Notes: generated by a model not told the origin, from the letters alone. 64,000 nucleotides of DNA from VBCK01 sp035511515 (GCA_035511515.1 DATKFG010000077.1:1-64000), one strand, 5' to 3'. Numbered from the stretch's first letter, positions 7,848-15,928 are shown. Numbers and translations are program-made.

Positions 7848-9317
7848 TCAGTGGCCGGTGGACGGCGCGCGCAATGCCCGTTGAAGACGCTCGGTGACGA
7901 GCGAGACCGCAGCGGCCCATCCTGCTCCCGGCGGCCGCCGCGCGAGCTGGGCCGTTTCATACCAGGGAGCGGCTGCCGATTGGGTCTGCCATTTCCAGTC
8001 GGGCGCTGCCGGCAGCAGCAACTGCAGCGGCGTGCCGATGGCTCCGGCCAGGTGCGCGCCGGCCGTGTCCACGCTGACCACCGCGTCGAGCAAACCGACC
8101 ACGGCGGCGGTGTCCTCGAAGCTTTCGATCGGACGTGGCAGCTCGCGCAGCCCCGGCAGCTCGCTGCGCGCCGCCTCCGCGGCCCGCCCCAGGTTCAGGT
8201 TGTAGACCTCCAATCCGCTTGCCTGAACGAGCGCAAGCAGGTCGGCGGCGGCGCATGAACGCCGGGTGAAGGGATTTTCCTCGGTCGAGTGAGCCACGGA
8301 GGTCGCGTGAACGATACCGATCCGGGGAGCCGAACCGGGGCTGCAGGCCAGGGCCGAGGACCACTGCGCGCGCCTGAACGGGTCGCACGACAGATAGGCC
8401 GGGCGGGCTGCGGTCGCATCGGGCAGCTGCAGCACCAGCGGAAGGCTCATCAGGGGCAGGTGCGCGTCGTGCTGCGGCCAATGGCGCGGGTCCTCGGAAA
8501 CGCATTCGATCCTCAGGCTGCGGCCGATCAGTGCGGCCAGCGAGTCTGCGCAGGCCAGGGTCAGCCGCTCGCATTGAGCCGCGGCCTCGCGCAGGAATCG
8601 TGCAAAAAGGATCGTGTCGCCGAGCCCCTGCTCGGCCAGCACGAGCAGATGCCGGACCGGCCGGCCGTCCCAGCGCGGCGTGCTCGGGCAGCGCAGATGG
8701 ACCACGCCAGCAGCAAAGCGCTGCTCGTAGTCCAGCCAGCCCTCGGCCAGGCGGCCCAGTCGAAGCAGGCACAGCGAGCGGTTGTAACGGTGCACCGGGT
8801 TGCCGGGCCGCAGGCGCAGCAGCTCGTCGAAGTGCGACAGCGCACGCTCGTGCTGGCATTGGAAGCCCGCCAGGCGGGCGGCCGCCAGGTGGGCCACCTC
8901 GGAGGCGGAGTTGGCCGCCAGCAGGTCTGCGCAAAGCGCCCCGGCTTCCTCCTGTCCGCCCTGGGCGACCAGGGCGTCGATCAGGCCCGACGTGGCCGCC
9001 TCGCTCGCCGGGATCCGCTGCAGAATCTGCCGGAAATTGGCCTCGGCCGCCGCCGGCTGCTGCAGCCTCAGGCACAAGCGTCCCATCAGGAGGCGCGACA
9101 GCAGATCGGTCGGGTCGAGGCGCAGCGCGCCGTCGATGGCCTCCAGTGCCTCGGACAGACGCCGTAGCTGGAACAGCGCGTAGCCGAGACCGCGCAGCGC
9201 GTCGACCGACCCGGGCGCCAGCTCGAGCGCTTGCGCATAGGCGAGCCGCGCCTCGTCGAAGCGGTACGCCTCGATCGCCCGCTGGCCGCGCGTCAGACAA
9301 TCAGTCGCCTGGTACAT
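7848..9317 (-). CDS. TPR-repeat glycosyltransferase (flagellin-glycosylation type)
   Basis: This 489-residue protein has tetratricopeptide repeats over about residues 1-200 (the phrases LELAPGSVDALRGLGYAL and LRLDPTDLLSRLLMG are typical) and a GT-B domain resembling GT9/GT41 over about 205-489. The C-terminal signature VDTAGAHLAGAIG (416-428), followed by PDWKWQ and PWYETAQL, is the nucleotide-sugar site of this group. Related proteins sit beside flagellin genes in many proteobacteria and glycosylate flagellin, although some act on other glycans. Its 5' end overlaps the fhlB-like flagellar gene by 17 bases, so it is part of the fliDST-side transcript. It therefore links the flagellar block to the phosphoramidate cassette that begins 213 bases downstream. 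Confidence 0.8.
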   Translation of the reverse strand: MYQATDCLTRGQRAIEAYRFDEARLAYAQALELAPGSVDALRGLGYALFQLRRLSEALEAIDGALRLDPTDLLSRLLMGRLCLRLQQPAAAEANFRQILQRIPASEAATSGLIDALVAQGGQEEAGALCADLLAANSASEVAHLAAARLAGFQCQHERALSHFDELLRLRPGNPVHRYNRSLCLLRLGRLAEGWLDYEQRFAAGVVHLRCPSTPRWDGRPVRHLLVLAEQGLGDTILFARFLREAAAQCERLTLACADSLAALIGRSLRIECVSEDPRHWPQHDAHLPLMSLPLVLQLPDATAARPAYLSCDPFRRAQWSSALACSPGSAPRIGIVHATSVAHSTEENPFTRRSCAAADLLALVQASGLEVYNLNLGRAAEAARSELPGLRELPRPIESFEDTAAVVGLLDAVVSVDTAGAHLAGAIGTPLQLLLPAAPDWKWQTQSAAAPWYETAQLARRPPGAGWAAAVSLVTERLQRALRAPSTGH

Positions 9318-9639
9318 GCGGGATATCCGGGTGCGGGCCGGCCGGCACGGCGCTGCGATCGGCTTCGAGCCGGTAGGCCCAGGCCAGCACCTCCGCGATC
9401 GCCACGTACAGGGCGGCGGGAATGTGCTGGTCCAATTCGAATTGCATCAGCGCGGCCACCAGCTCGTGCGATGCGTGGATCGGTACGCCGCTTTCGCGGG
9501 CGCTGCGCAGGATCTGCTCGGCCAGCGCGCCCTCGCCCTTGGCGACGATGCGCGGCGCCCGGTCGGTTTCCGCCTGGTAGCGCAGCGCAGCCGCCTGCGC
9601 GGGCGGCTTGGTCGGGCTGCGCCCGCCGTCGGCCATCAT
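9301..9639 (-). CDS. FlhB C-terminal-domain homologue (FhlB type)
   Basis: This 112-residue protein matches only the cytoplasmic domain of the flagellar export switch FlhB. The order of ALRYQ, APRIVAKGEGALAEQI, ESGVPIHAS and HIPAALYVAIAEVLAWAYRL follows that domain. The membrane part is missing, and the NPTH autocleavage site is replaced by SPTKPPAQ, so no self-cleavage is expected. Proteins of this kind are common next to a second FliK-like gene and may fine-tune export-substrate switching. Two consecutive ATGs (9639 and 9636) straddle the stop of the fliK-like gene in ATGATG fashion. Full-length flhB is not in the window. Confidence 0.8.
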   Translation of the reverse strand: MMADGGRSPTKPPAQAAALRYQAETDRAPRIVAKGEGALAEQILRSARESGVPIHASHELVAALMQFELDQHIPAALYVAIAEVLAWAYRLEADRSAVPAGPHPDIPHVPGD

Positions 9640-10394
9640 GGTCCTCGCGCCGGCTCCATGCCGACGTGGGCTGATACCAGGCCCTGGGCCGACAGCGCGC
9701 GCTGCAGCTCGGCCAGCCGCGGCCGCACCGCCCCCGGGTCGGCGCAACCGACCACGACCGCCACGGTGCTGCCGCACACGCGGATATCGGCGTCGAACCG
9801 GCCCAGGTGCGGCAGCTCCAGGTGCAGCCTCGCGCAGCGCACCGCCGGTTCCGGCGTGTCGCCACCGGATGCCGTGCGGGAGGCGTCCGGGCCCACTTCG
9901 AGGCAGGCCGTCGGGTTCAGCCAGGGCAGCGCGATCGATTCGGCCGGTGCCCGATCGCGCGCCGAGGCCGAGGGCGACTGCCACAGCACGCCGGGCGCGG
10001 GCGGCGGCCGCGAGGGCGCCGAGCCCTCCGGCGTCGAGGCGGATCGTTCGTCGCCGGCCACGGGCGCGGGGCGGTTCGACACCGGCTCCGTTGGCCGCCG
10101 TCCGACCAGCGCCGCCAGCACCGCGTTGCGGGCCGCCTGCGTCAGCACATAGTGGCCCGATCCGGTGGCAATTTCGGCCACCTGGCGATCGGGCGACACG
10201 ATCAGATCGACCGAGTGACCCGCTGTCGCGGCCCGCTGCAGGTCCGACAGCAACGCGCGCGACACCGGCATCCCGCGCAGCAGCTCCAGCAGGCGCGCCG
10301 GATCGACAGGCAGGCGAAGGCCGGCCTCGGGCGCCGCGGAATTCCACGCGTCGGTCCACGCCACCGCCCCCAACCCGAGCACTGCGGAGTCCAT
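9636..10394 (-). CDS. FliK-like flagellar hook-length control domain protein
   Basis: This 252-residue protein has an unstructured Pro/Ala/Ser-rich centre (about 105-165). Its C-terminal part (LHLELPHLGRFDADIRVCGS, then ADPGAVRPRLAELQRAL) resembles the Flg_hook domain of FliK. It is translationally coupled to the FhlB-like gene; the pair FliK-like/FhlB-like recurs in flagellar loci of beta- and gamma-proteobacteria. A canonical fliK lies at 25285-26715, so this is a paralogue of uncertain role. It ends 21 bases upstream of fliT on the same strand and probably shares the flaG-fliD-fliS-fliT transcript. Confidence 0.65.
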   Translation of the reverse strand: MDSAVLGLGAVAWTDAWNSAAPEAGLRLPVDPARLLELLRGMPVSRALLSDLQRAATAGHSVDLIVSPDRQVAEIATGSGHYVLTQAARNAVLAALVGRRPTEPVSNRPAPVAGDERSASTPEGSAPSRPPPAPGVLWQSPSASARDRAPAESIALPWLNPTACLEVGPDASRTASGGDTPEPAVRCARLHLELPHLGRFDADIRVCGSTVAVVVGCADPGAVRPRLAELQRALSAQGLVSAHVGMEPARGP

Positions 10395-10415
10395 GGTCGG
10401 TCCCTGTGTCGTGCG

Positions 10416-10766
10416 TCAACCGGCCGGATCGGTGCCGGGCGGCACTCCGATCAGGCGTTCCAGCTCCAGCAGCCAGGGTTCGGAGCGCATCCGGATCTGT
10501 GCGTCGGCCCGCAGAATGTCGCGCAGCAGCTCGATGCGGCGCTGCTGCTCGACCGCGTTCAAGGGCTCGATCGAGGCGGCCTGCTTCAGGCCCTCGATCC
10601 GGTCCCGGCACTTCGTTTCCAGGCGCGCGACCTCATCCCAGTCTTCGCGGTGCGCGGCGGTCAGCATGTCGCGGCTGAGCTGCGCGACCTCCTGGTAGCG
10701 TTCGATCAGGCGGTGCGATGCATCGCCGGCACCTGCGCGCCACGCATGGCTGTCGTCAGGCGCCAT
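10416..10766 (-). CDS. fliT: Flagellar chaperone FliT
   Basis: This 116-residue, mainly helical protein directly follows fliS, with its ATG abutting the fliS stop (no spacer). The helical pattern (LIERYQEVAQLSRDML, then DWDEVARLE and a basic CRDRIEGLK) is FliT-like. FliT binds the cap protein FliD before export, and in enterics it also antagonises FlhDC. The weak sequence conservation of the family means that position next to fliD and fliS carries much of the identification. In this window the gene is followed by the fliK-like/fhlB-like pair. Confidence 0.85.
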   Translation of the reverse strand: MAPDDSHAWRAGAGDASHRLIERYQEVAQLSRDMLTAAHREDWDEVARLETKCRDRIEGLKQAASIEPLNAVEQQRRIELLRDILRADAQIRMRSEPWLLELERLIGVPPGTDPAG

Positions 10767-11198
10767 TCAGGCGGCTCGCGCGCGAGAAGCGCTCGCGCCG
10801 ATCTGGGCCCATGCGGCGCGCAGGTCGGACAACAGCGTGCACGCTTCCTCCAGGGCCCGGCGGTCGTTGCGCAGATTCGCCTGCAACAGCCGCATCGTGA
10901 TGTAGTCGTACAACGAAACCAGCTTCTCCGCCAGCTGGCCGCCGGCCTCGCGGTCGACGCTGGCCTTCAGCCCTTCCTCGACGATGCGCAGCGCCTTGCC
11001 GATCGCCTCGCACTTGGCGGCGACGCGGCGCGTTCCCATGTGCGCCACCGCGAGGCGGATCGCCTCGATCGCGCCGTCGTACAGCAGCAGCGTCATCCGG
11101 TGCGGATCGGCCGACCCGACGGCCGTCTGCACCGCAACATTCTGATAGGCCTTGGCCCCGAATCCAGACACCTGCGCCTCCCGGCTACCGAGCTCCAT
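10767..11198 (-). CDS. fliS: Flagellin export chaperone FliS
   Basis: This 143-residue protein has the FliS fingerprint AYQNVAVQTAVGSADPHRMTLLLYDGAI near the N-terminus, and later LVSLYDYITMRLLQANLRND, the helical region that cradles the flagellin C-terminus. FliS keeps FliC unpolymerised in the cytoplasm before export. It lies 68 bases downstream of fliD in the flaG-fliD-fliS-fliT order usual for this group. Nothing irregular is visible. Confidence 0.95.
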   Translation of the reverse strand: MELGSREAQVSGFGAKAYQNVAVQTAVGSADPHRMTLLLYDGAIEAIRLAVAHMGTRRVAAKCEAIGKALRIVEEGLKASVDREAGGQLAEKLVSLYDYITMRLLQANLRNDRRALEEACTLLSDLRAAWAQIGASASRARAA

Positions 11199-11266
11199 TC
11201 CCTATTTCGGCGCCCCCGAGCACCCGGTTTAGCCCGGGCAGCAGCCGTTAAGCCGCGGAAAACCGG

Positions 11267-12814
11267 TCAAGCCGGCAGGCCCGCCAGCGCGTTGGCCAGC
11301 GCGACCTGGTTCTCCTGCGCGACGACCAGATCGCTGTTCAGTTTGCTGTACTGCGCGATCAGGCGCTGCTGGGTCTGGTCGAGCTGGGTCTGCATCTGCG
11401 CCATCTGGTCGTTCATCGAGGTAATGGTCGACTGCAGGCTGGTCTGCGTTCCCCCCAGCAGGCCGGTGGGCGAGAGCATCGTTTCGACCGACGAGGACAG
11501 CTGAACCGCGAACCCTTGCTGGCTTCCGGTGCCGGTCGCGTTTGAAAACAGCTGCGCCACCGCTGTCGGGTTGGCCGACAGCGCCGAACCGAGCTTGCTC
11601 GTGTTCAGGCTCAGCGTTCCGTTCGCCTGGAAATCGATGCCCACGTCCGCCAGCCATGAAAGGCCCGTCACGCCGCTGACCTGGCTTCCCAGGATCGAGC
11701 GCAGTTGCGAACTGAGCGCGAACATCGAGGCATCGCCGGTCAAGGTCGACGGCGTGTTGGTGCTGGAGTTGTACGAGGTCAGACTGTTTTCGACGTTGAC
11801 CAGGCTGTTGTAGGCCTGGACGAAGTTGTTCACGCTGGTGCTGACCGCGCTGTTGTCGCTGCCGACGGTGATCTGCGCCTGCAGCGTCGAGGCGGGCGCC
11901 GGCGCTTGTGTCAGGTTCAGCGTCAGGCCGCTGATGGCGGTAGTGATCGAATTGGTCGAAGACGTCAACGGCAATCCGTTGATGCTGTACAGGGCATCGG
12001 CGGCCGGCTGGGTCTGGGTCAGGTTCTTGCCGGCACCAGCGGTCGCGGTCGGATCGAACGCCAGTTGCGACAACCCGGAGGTGTTCGTGTTGGTGCCGTC
12101 GGCGTCCGCCACCGTCAGCATGAACTGGTTGGCGGTGCCGGTGCTGCTCGACGTCAGCACCAGGCGGCTGCCGAAGTTGTCGGTCACGATCGAGGCATTG
12201 ACGCCGGCCGCGGCGCTGTTGATCGCGGCCGCAATTCCGCCCAGCGTGTTGTTGCCCGAGTTGATCGTGATATTGACCGGGCTCGACCCCGACTGGGCGG
12301 TGAACGTGTTGGTGCCGGAGGTATAAGTGCCCAGCTGGATCGTCAGCGTGCCGGTGCCCACCACCGTGGAGGCACTGGCGAGCGGCGCCGAGGCCGTGGC
12401 CTGCGCCTGGGCAATGGCCGACACGATCACCGAGTAGGAGCCCGCTGCCGGCGAACCGGTCACCGTCGCGCCGACCCCGGTGCCGGTCACGGTGGCCTGC
12501 GAGGCGGTGAACGCAGAGCTCGTCTTCAGCGCCGTCACCGCGGTGTCGAGACTGGACAGCGCGCTTTGAACCTGTCCGAAAGCGCTCAGCTTGGACTGGA
12601 CACCCGATTCCTGCGACTTCAGCTGTGTCAGGGGCTGCGACTCGACCGTCATCAGCTCGCTCACCAGCGTGTTCACGTCGATCGGACCGGTGCTGATCGG
12701 GCTGCCGGTCAGCGACGTGCTCGGGCTGCTGGTTCCGTTGGACGAGTTCACCCCGTTCAGCGTGCTCGACAGCAGCGAGGCGAGCGAGTTGGAGGTCGTG
12801 CTCCCGATGGTCAT
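11267..12814 (-). CDS. fliD: Flagellar filament cap protein FliD
   Basis: This 515-residue filament cap (hook-associated protein 2) forms the distal cap under which flagellin folds. The N-terminal coiled region contains DVNTLVSELMTVESQPLTQL, the hallmark of FliD. A Ser/Thr/Gly-rich beta-structured middle follows (about 100-400), and the C-terminal coiled coil has SMNDQMAQMQTQLDQTQQRL. The start at 12814 follows flaG by 24 bases, consistent with one transcript from the sigma-28-like promoter upstream of flaG. Length and architecture are normal. Confidence 0.95.
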   Translation of the reverse strand: MTIGSTTSNSLASLLSSTLNGVNSSNGTSSPSTSLTGSPISTGPIDVNTLVSELMTVESQPLTQLKSQESGVQSKLSAFGQVQSALSSLDTAVTALKTSSAFTASQATVTGTGVGATVTGSPAAGSYSVIVSAIAQAQATASAPLASASTVVGTGTLTIQLGTYTSGTNTFTAQSGSSPVNITINSGNNTLGGIAAAINSAAAGVNASIVTDNFGSRLVLTSSSTGTANQFMLTVADADGTNTNTSGLSQLAFDPTATAGAGKNLTQTQPAADALYSINGLPLTSSTNSITTAISGLTLNLTQAPAPASTLQAQITVGSDNSAVSTSVNNFVQAYNSLVNVENSLTSYNSSTNTPSTLTGDASMFALSSQLRSILGSQVSGVTGLSWLADVGIDFQANGTLSLNTSKLGSALSANPTAVAQLFSNATGTGSQQGFAVQLSSSVETMLSPTGLLGGTQTSLQSTITSMNDQMAQMQTQLDQTQQRLIAQYSKLNSDLVVAQENQVALANALAGLPA

Positions 12815-12838
12815 GGTCCGCCCTTGAAAGCGTCGTCT

Positions 12839-13189
12839 TCAGGCCTTGCCGCGCAGCAGGGTGCCGCGCGTCGATGCTCCCGACAACGCGCGCGCCGCGG
12901 CCAGCATCTCGTCGGACGGTACCTGCCGAATCACCGTATTCGTTCGGGTGTCGACAATCTTGACCAACATCCGTCCCAGCTTATCGTCGAAAACAAACGT
13001 CAATTCTCGGTTACTCTGATCGAGCTGCTGGTTGGCCGCTGCGACCGCAGCCTTCAGCTCGGCAAGTGTCGGGGCAGCCACGCTCTGCTGGGGCTCGGAG
13101 TGCGCCGGCACCGCGGCCGCGGAGGATTTCGGGTTGGCACCCACGGCGACGCCCGGGGCGGCCTGCGCCGCCGGCATATCGACCGTCAT
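12839..13189 (-). CDS. flaG: FlaG-family flagellar protein
   Basis: This protein of about 116 residues ends in the conserved FlaG core: LTFVFDDKLGRMLVKIVDTRTNTVIRQVP and then DEMLAAARAL. FlaG affects filament length in several bacteria; its mechanism is not settled. I chose ATG 13189 because an AGGA lies 8 bases upstream; ATG 13219 (ten residues longer) and 13309 are also open. The N-terminal half is low-complexity. The sigma-28-like promoter at 13272-13298 lies just upstream, so this is the first gene of flaG-fliD-fliS-fliT. Confidence 0.85.
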   Translation of the reverse strand: MTVDMPAAQAAPGVAVGANPKSSAAAVPAHSEPQQSVAAPTLAELKAAVAAANQQLDQSNRELTFVFDDKLGRMLVKIVDTRTNTVIRQVPSDEMLAAARALSGASTRGTLLRGKA

Positions 13190-13271
13190 TGAGTGTCCTA
13201 CCGGACCGATGTTTTGCATGATGCAACGAAGACTCTCGAAACCGGAACGCCTGCTCACCGCCCTCCTCTGA

Positions 13272-13298
13272 GATTCGGCAGCACCGGCGCCGACTTTA
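13272..13298 (-). promoter_or_regulatory. Sigma-28 (FliA) promoter for flaG-fliD-fliS-fliT
   Basis: On the minus strand TAAAGTCG, 11 bases, then GCCGAATC has exact FliA spacing (TAAA-N15-GCCGA) and 11 of 16 consensus matches. It lies 53-83 bases upstream of the candidate flaG starts and downstream of the fliC terminator, so it gives the cap/chaperone operon its own late-gene promoter. Confidence 0.7.
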
Positions 13299-13336
13299 GT
13301 CCCGCTCACGGGATGGGGCTCCGATCCGGACGGGCC

Positions 13337-13366
13337 AAAGAAAAGCGCCCTCCTTCCGGAGGGCGC
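13337..13366 (-). terminator. Rho-independent terminator of fliC
   Basis: A perfect 9-bp GC-rich stem (13345-13353 with 13358-13366) around a 4-base loop is followed in the minus-strand direction by TTTTCTTT. It lies 41 bases after the fliC stop and separates the fliC transcript from flaG. Confidence 0.9.
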
Positions 13367-13407
13367 CTGTCGTGCGTCGGGCCGCGGTGCGCGGCCCGGG
13401 TGCCGGC

Positions 13408-14238
13408 TTACTTCAACAGGTTCAGGACCGATTGCGGCAGCGCATTGGCCTGGGCCAGCATGGCGGTGCCAGCCTGCTGCAGGATCTGCGCCCGCGTCAG
13501 GGACGACGTTTCCGTTGCGTAATCGGCATCGCGGATCCGGCTTTGGGCCGCCGACTGGTTGGTGATACCGGTCTGCAGATTCGAAACGACGCCCTGGAAC
13601 TCGGCCTCCGTGGCACCGTACTTGGCGCGCTCGGTGTTGACCGCCGACAGCGCCGTGTCGATGGTGCTGATCATCGACGATGCGCTGCTATTCGTCAGGA
13701 TGGTCGCCACCGTCGTCGTCACCGCGGTGATCGACGCGTTGGTCGCCATGTTGGTGGTCGTCACCGAGATCGTCTCGCCGGCGTTGGCACCGACCTGGTA
13801 GACCCCGGTGCCTGCGTTGGAGCCCAAAATGTTCAGGCCATTGAAGGTCGTGGTGGTCAGTTCGCGGTTGATTTCAGACGCCAGCGACGTGAATTCCGTG
13901 TTCAGGTTCACCAGATCGCTCGAGCCATTGGTCTGGTTGGACGCCTGAACCGCCAGATCGCGCATCTGCTGCAGCATGCCGCCGACGGTCCCCAGCGTGC
14001 CGTCCGCGACCTGCGACAACGAGATCGCGTCGTTGGCATTGCGGACCGCAACCTGCATGCCGCTGACCTGCGAGCCCATCCGCGTCGAGATCGCCAGACC
14101 GGCCGGATCGTCCATCGCGCTGTTGATCCGCAGGCCCGACGACAGACGCTGAACCGCCGTCGCCAGCGAATTCTGCGTGTTGTTCAGGTTGGCCTGCGCC
14201 GTCATCGACAGAATGTTCGTATTGATGATTTGTGGCAT
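13408..14238 (-). CDS. fliC: Flagellin FliC (short type)
   Basis: This 276-residue flagellin has conserved D0/D1 ends: MPQIINTNILSMTAQANLN at the N-terminus and a C-terminus ending QSVLNLLK. LQQMRDLAVQ (89-98) corresponds to the region TLR5 recognises in other flagellins. The variable D2/D3 part is almost absent; in its place is a Ser/Thr-rich stretch (about 157-193) that could accept O-glycans. AGGAG lies 6 bases before the ATG. A sigma-28-like promoter at 14376-14403 and a strong terminator make it a monocistronic unit. It lies between flhDC and the fliD operon, about 4 kb from the TPR-glycosyltransferase gene. Confidence 0.97.
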   Translation of the reverse strand: MPQIINTNILSMTAQANLNNTQNSLATAVQRLSSGLRINSAMDDPAGLAISTRMGSQVSGMQVAVRNANDAISLSQVADGTLGTVGGMLQQMRDLAVQASNQTNGSSDLVNLNTEFTSLASEINRELTTTTFNGLNILGSNAGTGVYQVGANAGETISVTTTNMATNASITAVTTTVATILTNSSASSMISTIDTALSAVNTERAKYGATEAEFQGVVSNLQTGITNQSAAQSRIRDADYATETSSLTRAQILQQAGTAMLAQANALPQSVLNLLK

Positions 14239-14375
14239 TTGAAGCTCCTTTTCCTCTCTAACCGAACTGCAGCCCGATCAAGGGGCCGGGTTGACCCTTT
14301 ACCCAAGCGGCTGCCGTTCACGTAATGGCGCCTGCCGGTATGTCCGCGCGCCGGATCGACGTCGCGTTACTTGCC

Positions 14376-14403
14376 TTATCGGTGTCCGTACGTAGGGACT
14401 TTA
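14376..14403 (-). promoter_or_regulatory. Sigma-28-like promoter for fliC (spacer one base long)
   Basis: On the minus strand TAAAGTCC is followed by 12 bases and ACCGATAA. This matches 13 of 16 consensus positions, but the spacer is one base longer than the usual 11. It lies about 140 bases upstream of the fliC ATG, the expected place for a FliA-dependent flagellin promoter. The motA and flaG promoters have the standard spacing. Confidence 0.6.
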
Positions 14404-14666
14404 GGAAACCGCTGCATTTGGTGTGCCACGGGCATCGGCTAGCACGTTCTGATAAGAGGGCCGCAGGCATGACAATTCGGCGCATCAGCCGAGCGGTTGA
14501 AAAAAAAGCGCGCCGGTGACCGTGGTCGACGCGGCGCGCAGGGCGGGGGAGAAAACTTTGGCGGTCGGTGACGACGTCGCCTCCACCGGGTTATCGGCGT
14601 GCCACCGTGCGGCTTTAGGGCATTCGTGAGATAGCCGCCTGCCTGCAAGTCCTTGGAAAACCACGT

Positions 14667-14685
14667 GTAGGGCCAATTCCTACAG
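14667..14685. promoter_or_regulatory. Palindromic operator candidate upstream of flhD
   Basis: TGTAGG-N7-CCTACA is a perfect 6-bp inverted repeat 134-152 bases upstream of the flhD start. TAGGA/TCCTA-type palindromes resemble sites of NarL/FixJ/RcsB-class response regulators, which control flhDC in other bacteria. The bound regulator is not identifiable here. Confidence 0.45.
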
Positions 14686-14818
14686 AAGTTCTGCCCTGTT
14701 TCCGACACCTGATTTGGCGATGCCCCGATTCAACGCTGCCGGTGAGGTCGCCCAGAATGGGCCCACTTCGCAACGCAATCCGGACCTTCGCAAGTCCGAC
14801 CCTCTGGAGGAAGAAAAA

Positions 14819-15163
14819 ATGAGCAACCCGCCCGCGATCAACGAACAGCTGCTGCAGGAAGTGCGCGAGGTCAACCTCGCCTACCTGGTGCTGGCCCAGC
14901 ACATGATCCGCGCCGACAAGGCCCAGGCCCTGTATCGGCTCGGCGTCTCGGAGGAAGTGGCCGCCATCATCGACCAGCTCACGCCGGCGCAATTGATGAA
15001 GATCGCCGCCAGCAACCAGCTGATCCTGCGCTTCCGCTTCGACGATGACGTGGTCTGGAATCTGCTGACCAGCCATTCGCGCGCCAAGCTGGCGCCGGGG
15101 GCAGCGGTCGCCGGCCTGCACGCCAATATCGTGATGGCCGGCCAGTTTGCCGAGAGCAACTGA
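14819..15163 (+). CDS. flhD: Flagellar master regulator subunit FlhD
   Basis: This 114-residue protein aligns over its whole length with FlhD: EQLLQEVREVNLAYLVLAQHM, then KAQALYRLGV and the QLMKIAASNQLILRFRFDD dimer region. FlhD and FlhC form the hetero-oligomer that activates class II flagellar operons. ATG 14819 is preceded by GGAGG at about 8 bases; the in-frame ATG at 14714 has no such site and would lengthen the family's usual 105-115 residues. flhC follows 17 bases downstream. Confidence 0.97.
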   Translation: MSNPPAINEQLLQEVREVNLAYLVLAQHMIRADKAQALYRLGVSEEVAAIIDQLTPAQLMKIAASNQLILRFRFDDDVVWNLLTSHSRAKLAPGAAVAGLHANIVMAGQFAESN

Positions 15164-15180
15164 GCCGACGGGGTGATCCA

Positions 15181-15729
15181 ATGAGAATCAAGAGCATCGT
15201 CAGCGAGAGCCGCCAGATCCAGCGCGCGATCGCGCTGATCAAGCTGGGCGCGCGCCTGCAGGTCCTGGAATCGGAAACCGACCTGTCGTACGAACGGCTG
15301 TTGCGCCTGTACAAGGAAGTGCAAGGCGAGTCGCCGGCACGCGGCATGCTGCCGTTTTCGACCGACTGGTTCATGACCTGGCAGCCGAACATCCACTCGT
15401 CGCTGTTCCTGAACATGTACGAGTACCTGAACAAGACCACCGAGCTGGAAGAGATCGACGCGATCATCAAGGCCTACGAGCTGTACATCGAACAGACGCG
15501 CGCCCAGTCGCTCGAGCCGCTGCTGTCGGTGACCCGGGCCTGGCGCCTGGTGAAGTTCGTCGATGCCGGCATGGTCACGCTGACGCCGTGCTGCAAGTGC
15601 AGCGGCAAGTTCGTCACCCACACCTACGAGCTCACCAAGAACTACGTCTGCGGCCTGTGCGAGCCGCCCGCCCGCGCGGGCAAGGGCCGCGGCAGCCAGC
15701 GCAGCGAAGAAGAGGTGCTGACCGCGTAA
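15181..15729 (+). CDS. flhC: Flagellar master regulator subunit FlhC
   Basis: This 182-residue FlhC is the DNA-contacting partner of FlhD. The four zinc ligands are Cys137, Cys140, Cys157 and Cys160 (CCKC and CGLC), in the same numbering as the enterobacterial protein. The body (SIVSESRQIQRAIALIKLGARLQ, then TDWFMTWQPNIHSSLF) is typical. It is co-transcribed with flhD, and a rho-independent terminator follows at 15807-15832. Confidence 0.97.
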   Translation: MRIKSIVSESRQIQRAIALIKLGARLQVLESETDLSYERLLRLYKEVQGESPARGMLPFSTDWFMTWQPNIHSSLFLNMYEYLNKTTELEEIDAIIKAYELYIEQTRAQSLEPLLSVTRAWRLVKFVDAGMVTLTPCCKCSGKFVTHTYELTKNYVCGLCEPPARAGKGRGSQRSEEEVLTA

Positions 15730-15806
15730 AGGATGCTGTCGGGCAGCCGGCCCCACCCGGATCGGCTGCCGCACCTGCAGATTGCTCCTTCCTCCTCCGA
15801 CCCTTT

Positions 15807-15832
15807 ACCCGGCCTGGCCGGGTTCTTTTTTT
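15807..15832 (+). terminator. Rho-independent terminator after flhDC
   Basis: A 7-bp stem, ACCCGGC (15807-15813) with GCCGGGT (15817-15823), has a 3-base loop and runs directly into a T-rich tract (TTCTTTTTTT). It lies 77 bases after the flhC stop. Confidence 0.88.
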
Positions 15833-15928
15833 CAGCCCGCGCTCCTATCCGTCGAATAGTGCTCGGTGCCGGGACGAGTTCGGCGCTTTCCGCCCGGCGG
15901 GTGTGCCTCGCCAAAGCCCCGCGCCGCT

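Larger units (their letters stand above)
14239..14818. other. fliC-flhD divergent intergenic region
   Basis: This 580-base gap has no supportable gene. It holds the fliC promoter (14376-14403), a 19-bp palindrome (14667-14685) and the flhD ribosome-binding site GGAGG near 14807. The rest, including a GC-rich segment at 14500-14600, shows no clear conserved structure by eye. A long 5' leader for flhDC is likely. Confidence 0.7.

Noticed and set aside
11705..13192. 495-residue plus-strand frame opposite fliD and flaG
   Set aside because: Arg/Gly-rich shadow; fliD and flaG are certain.
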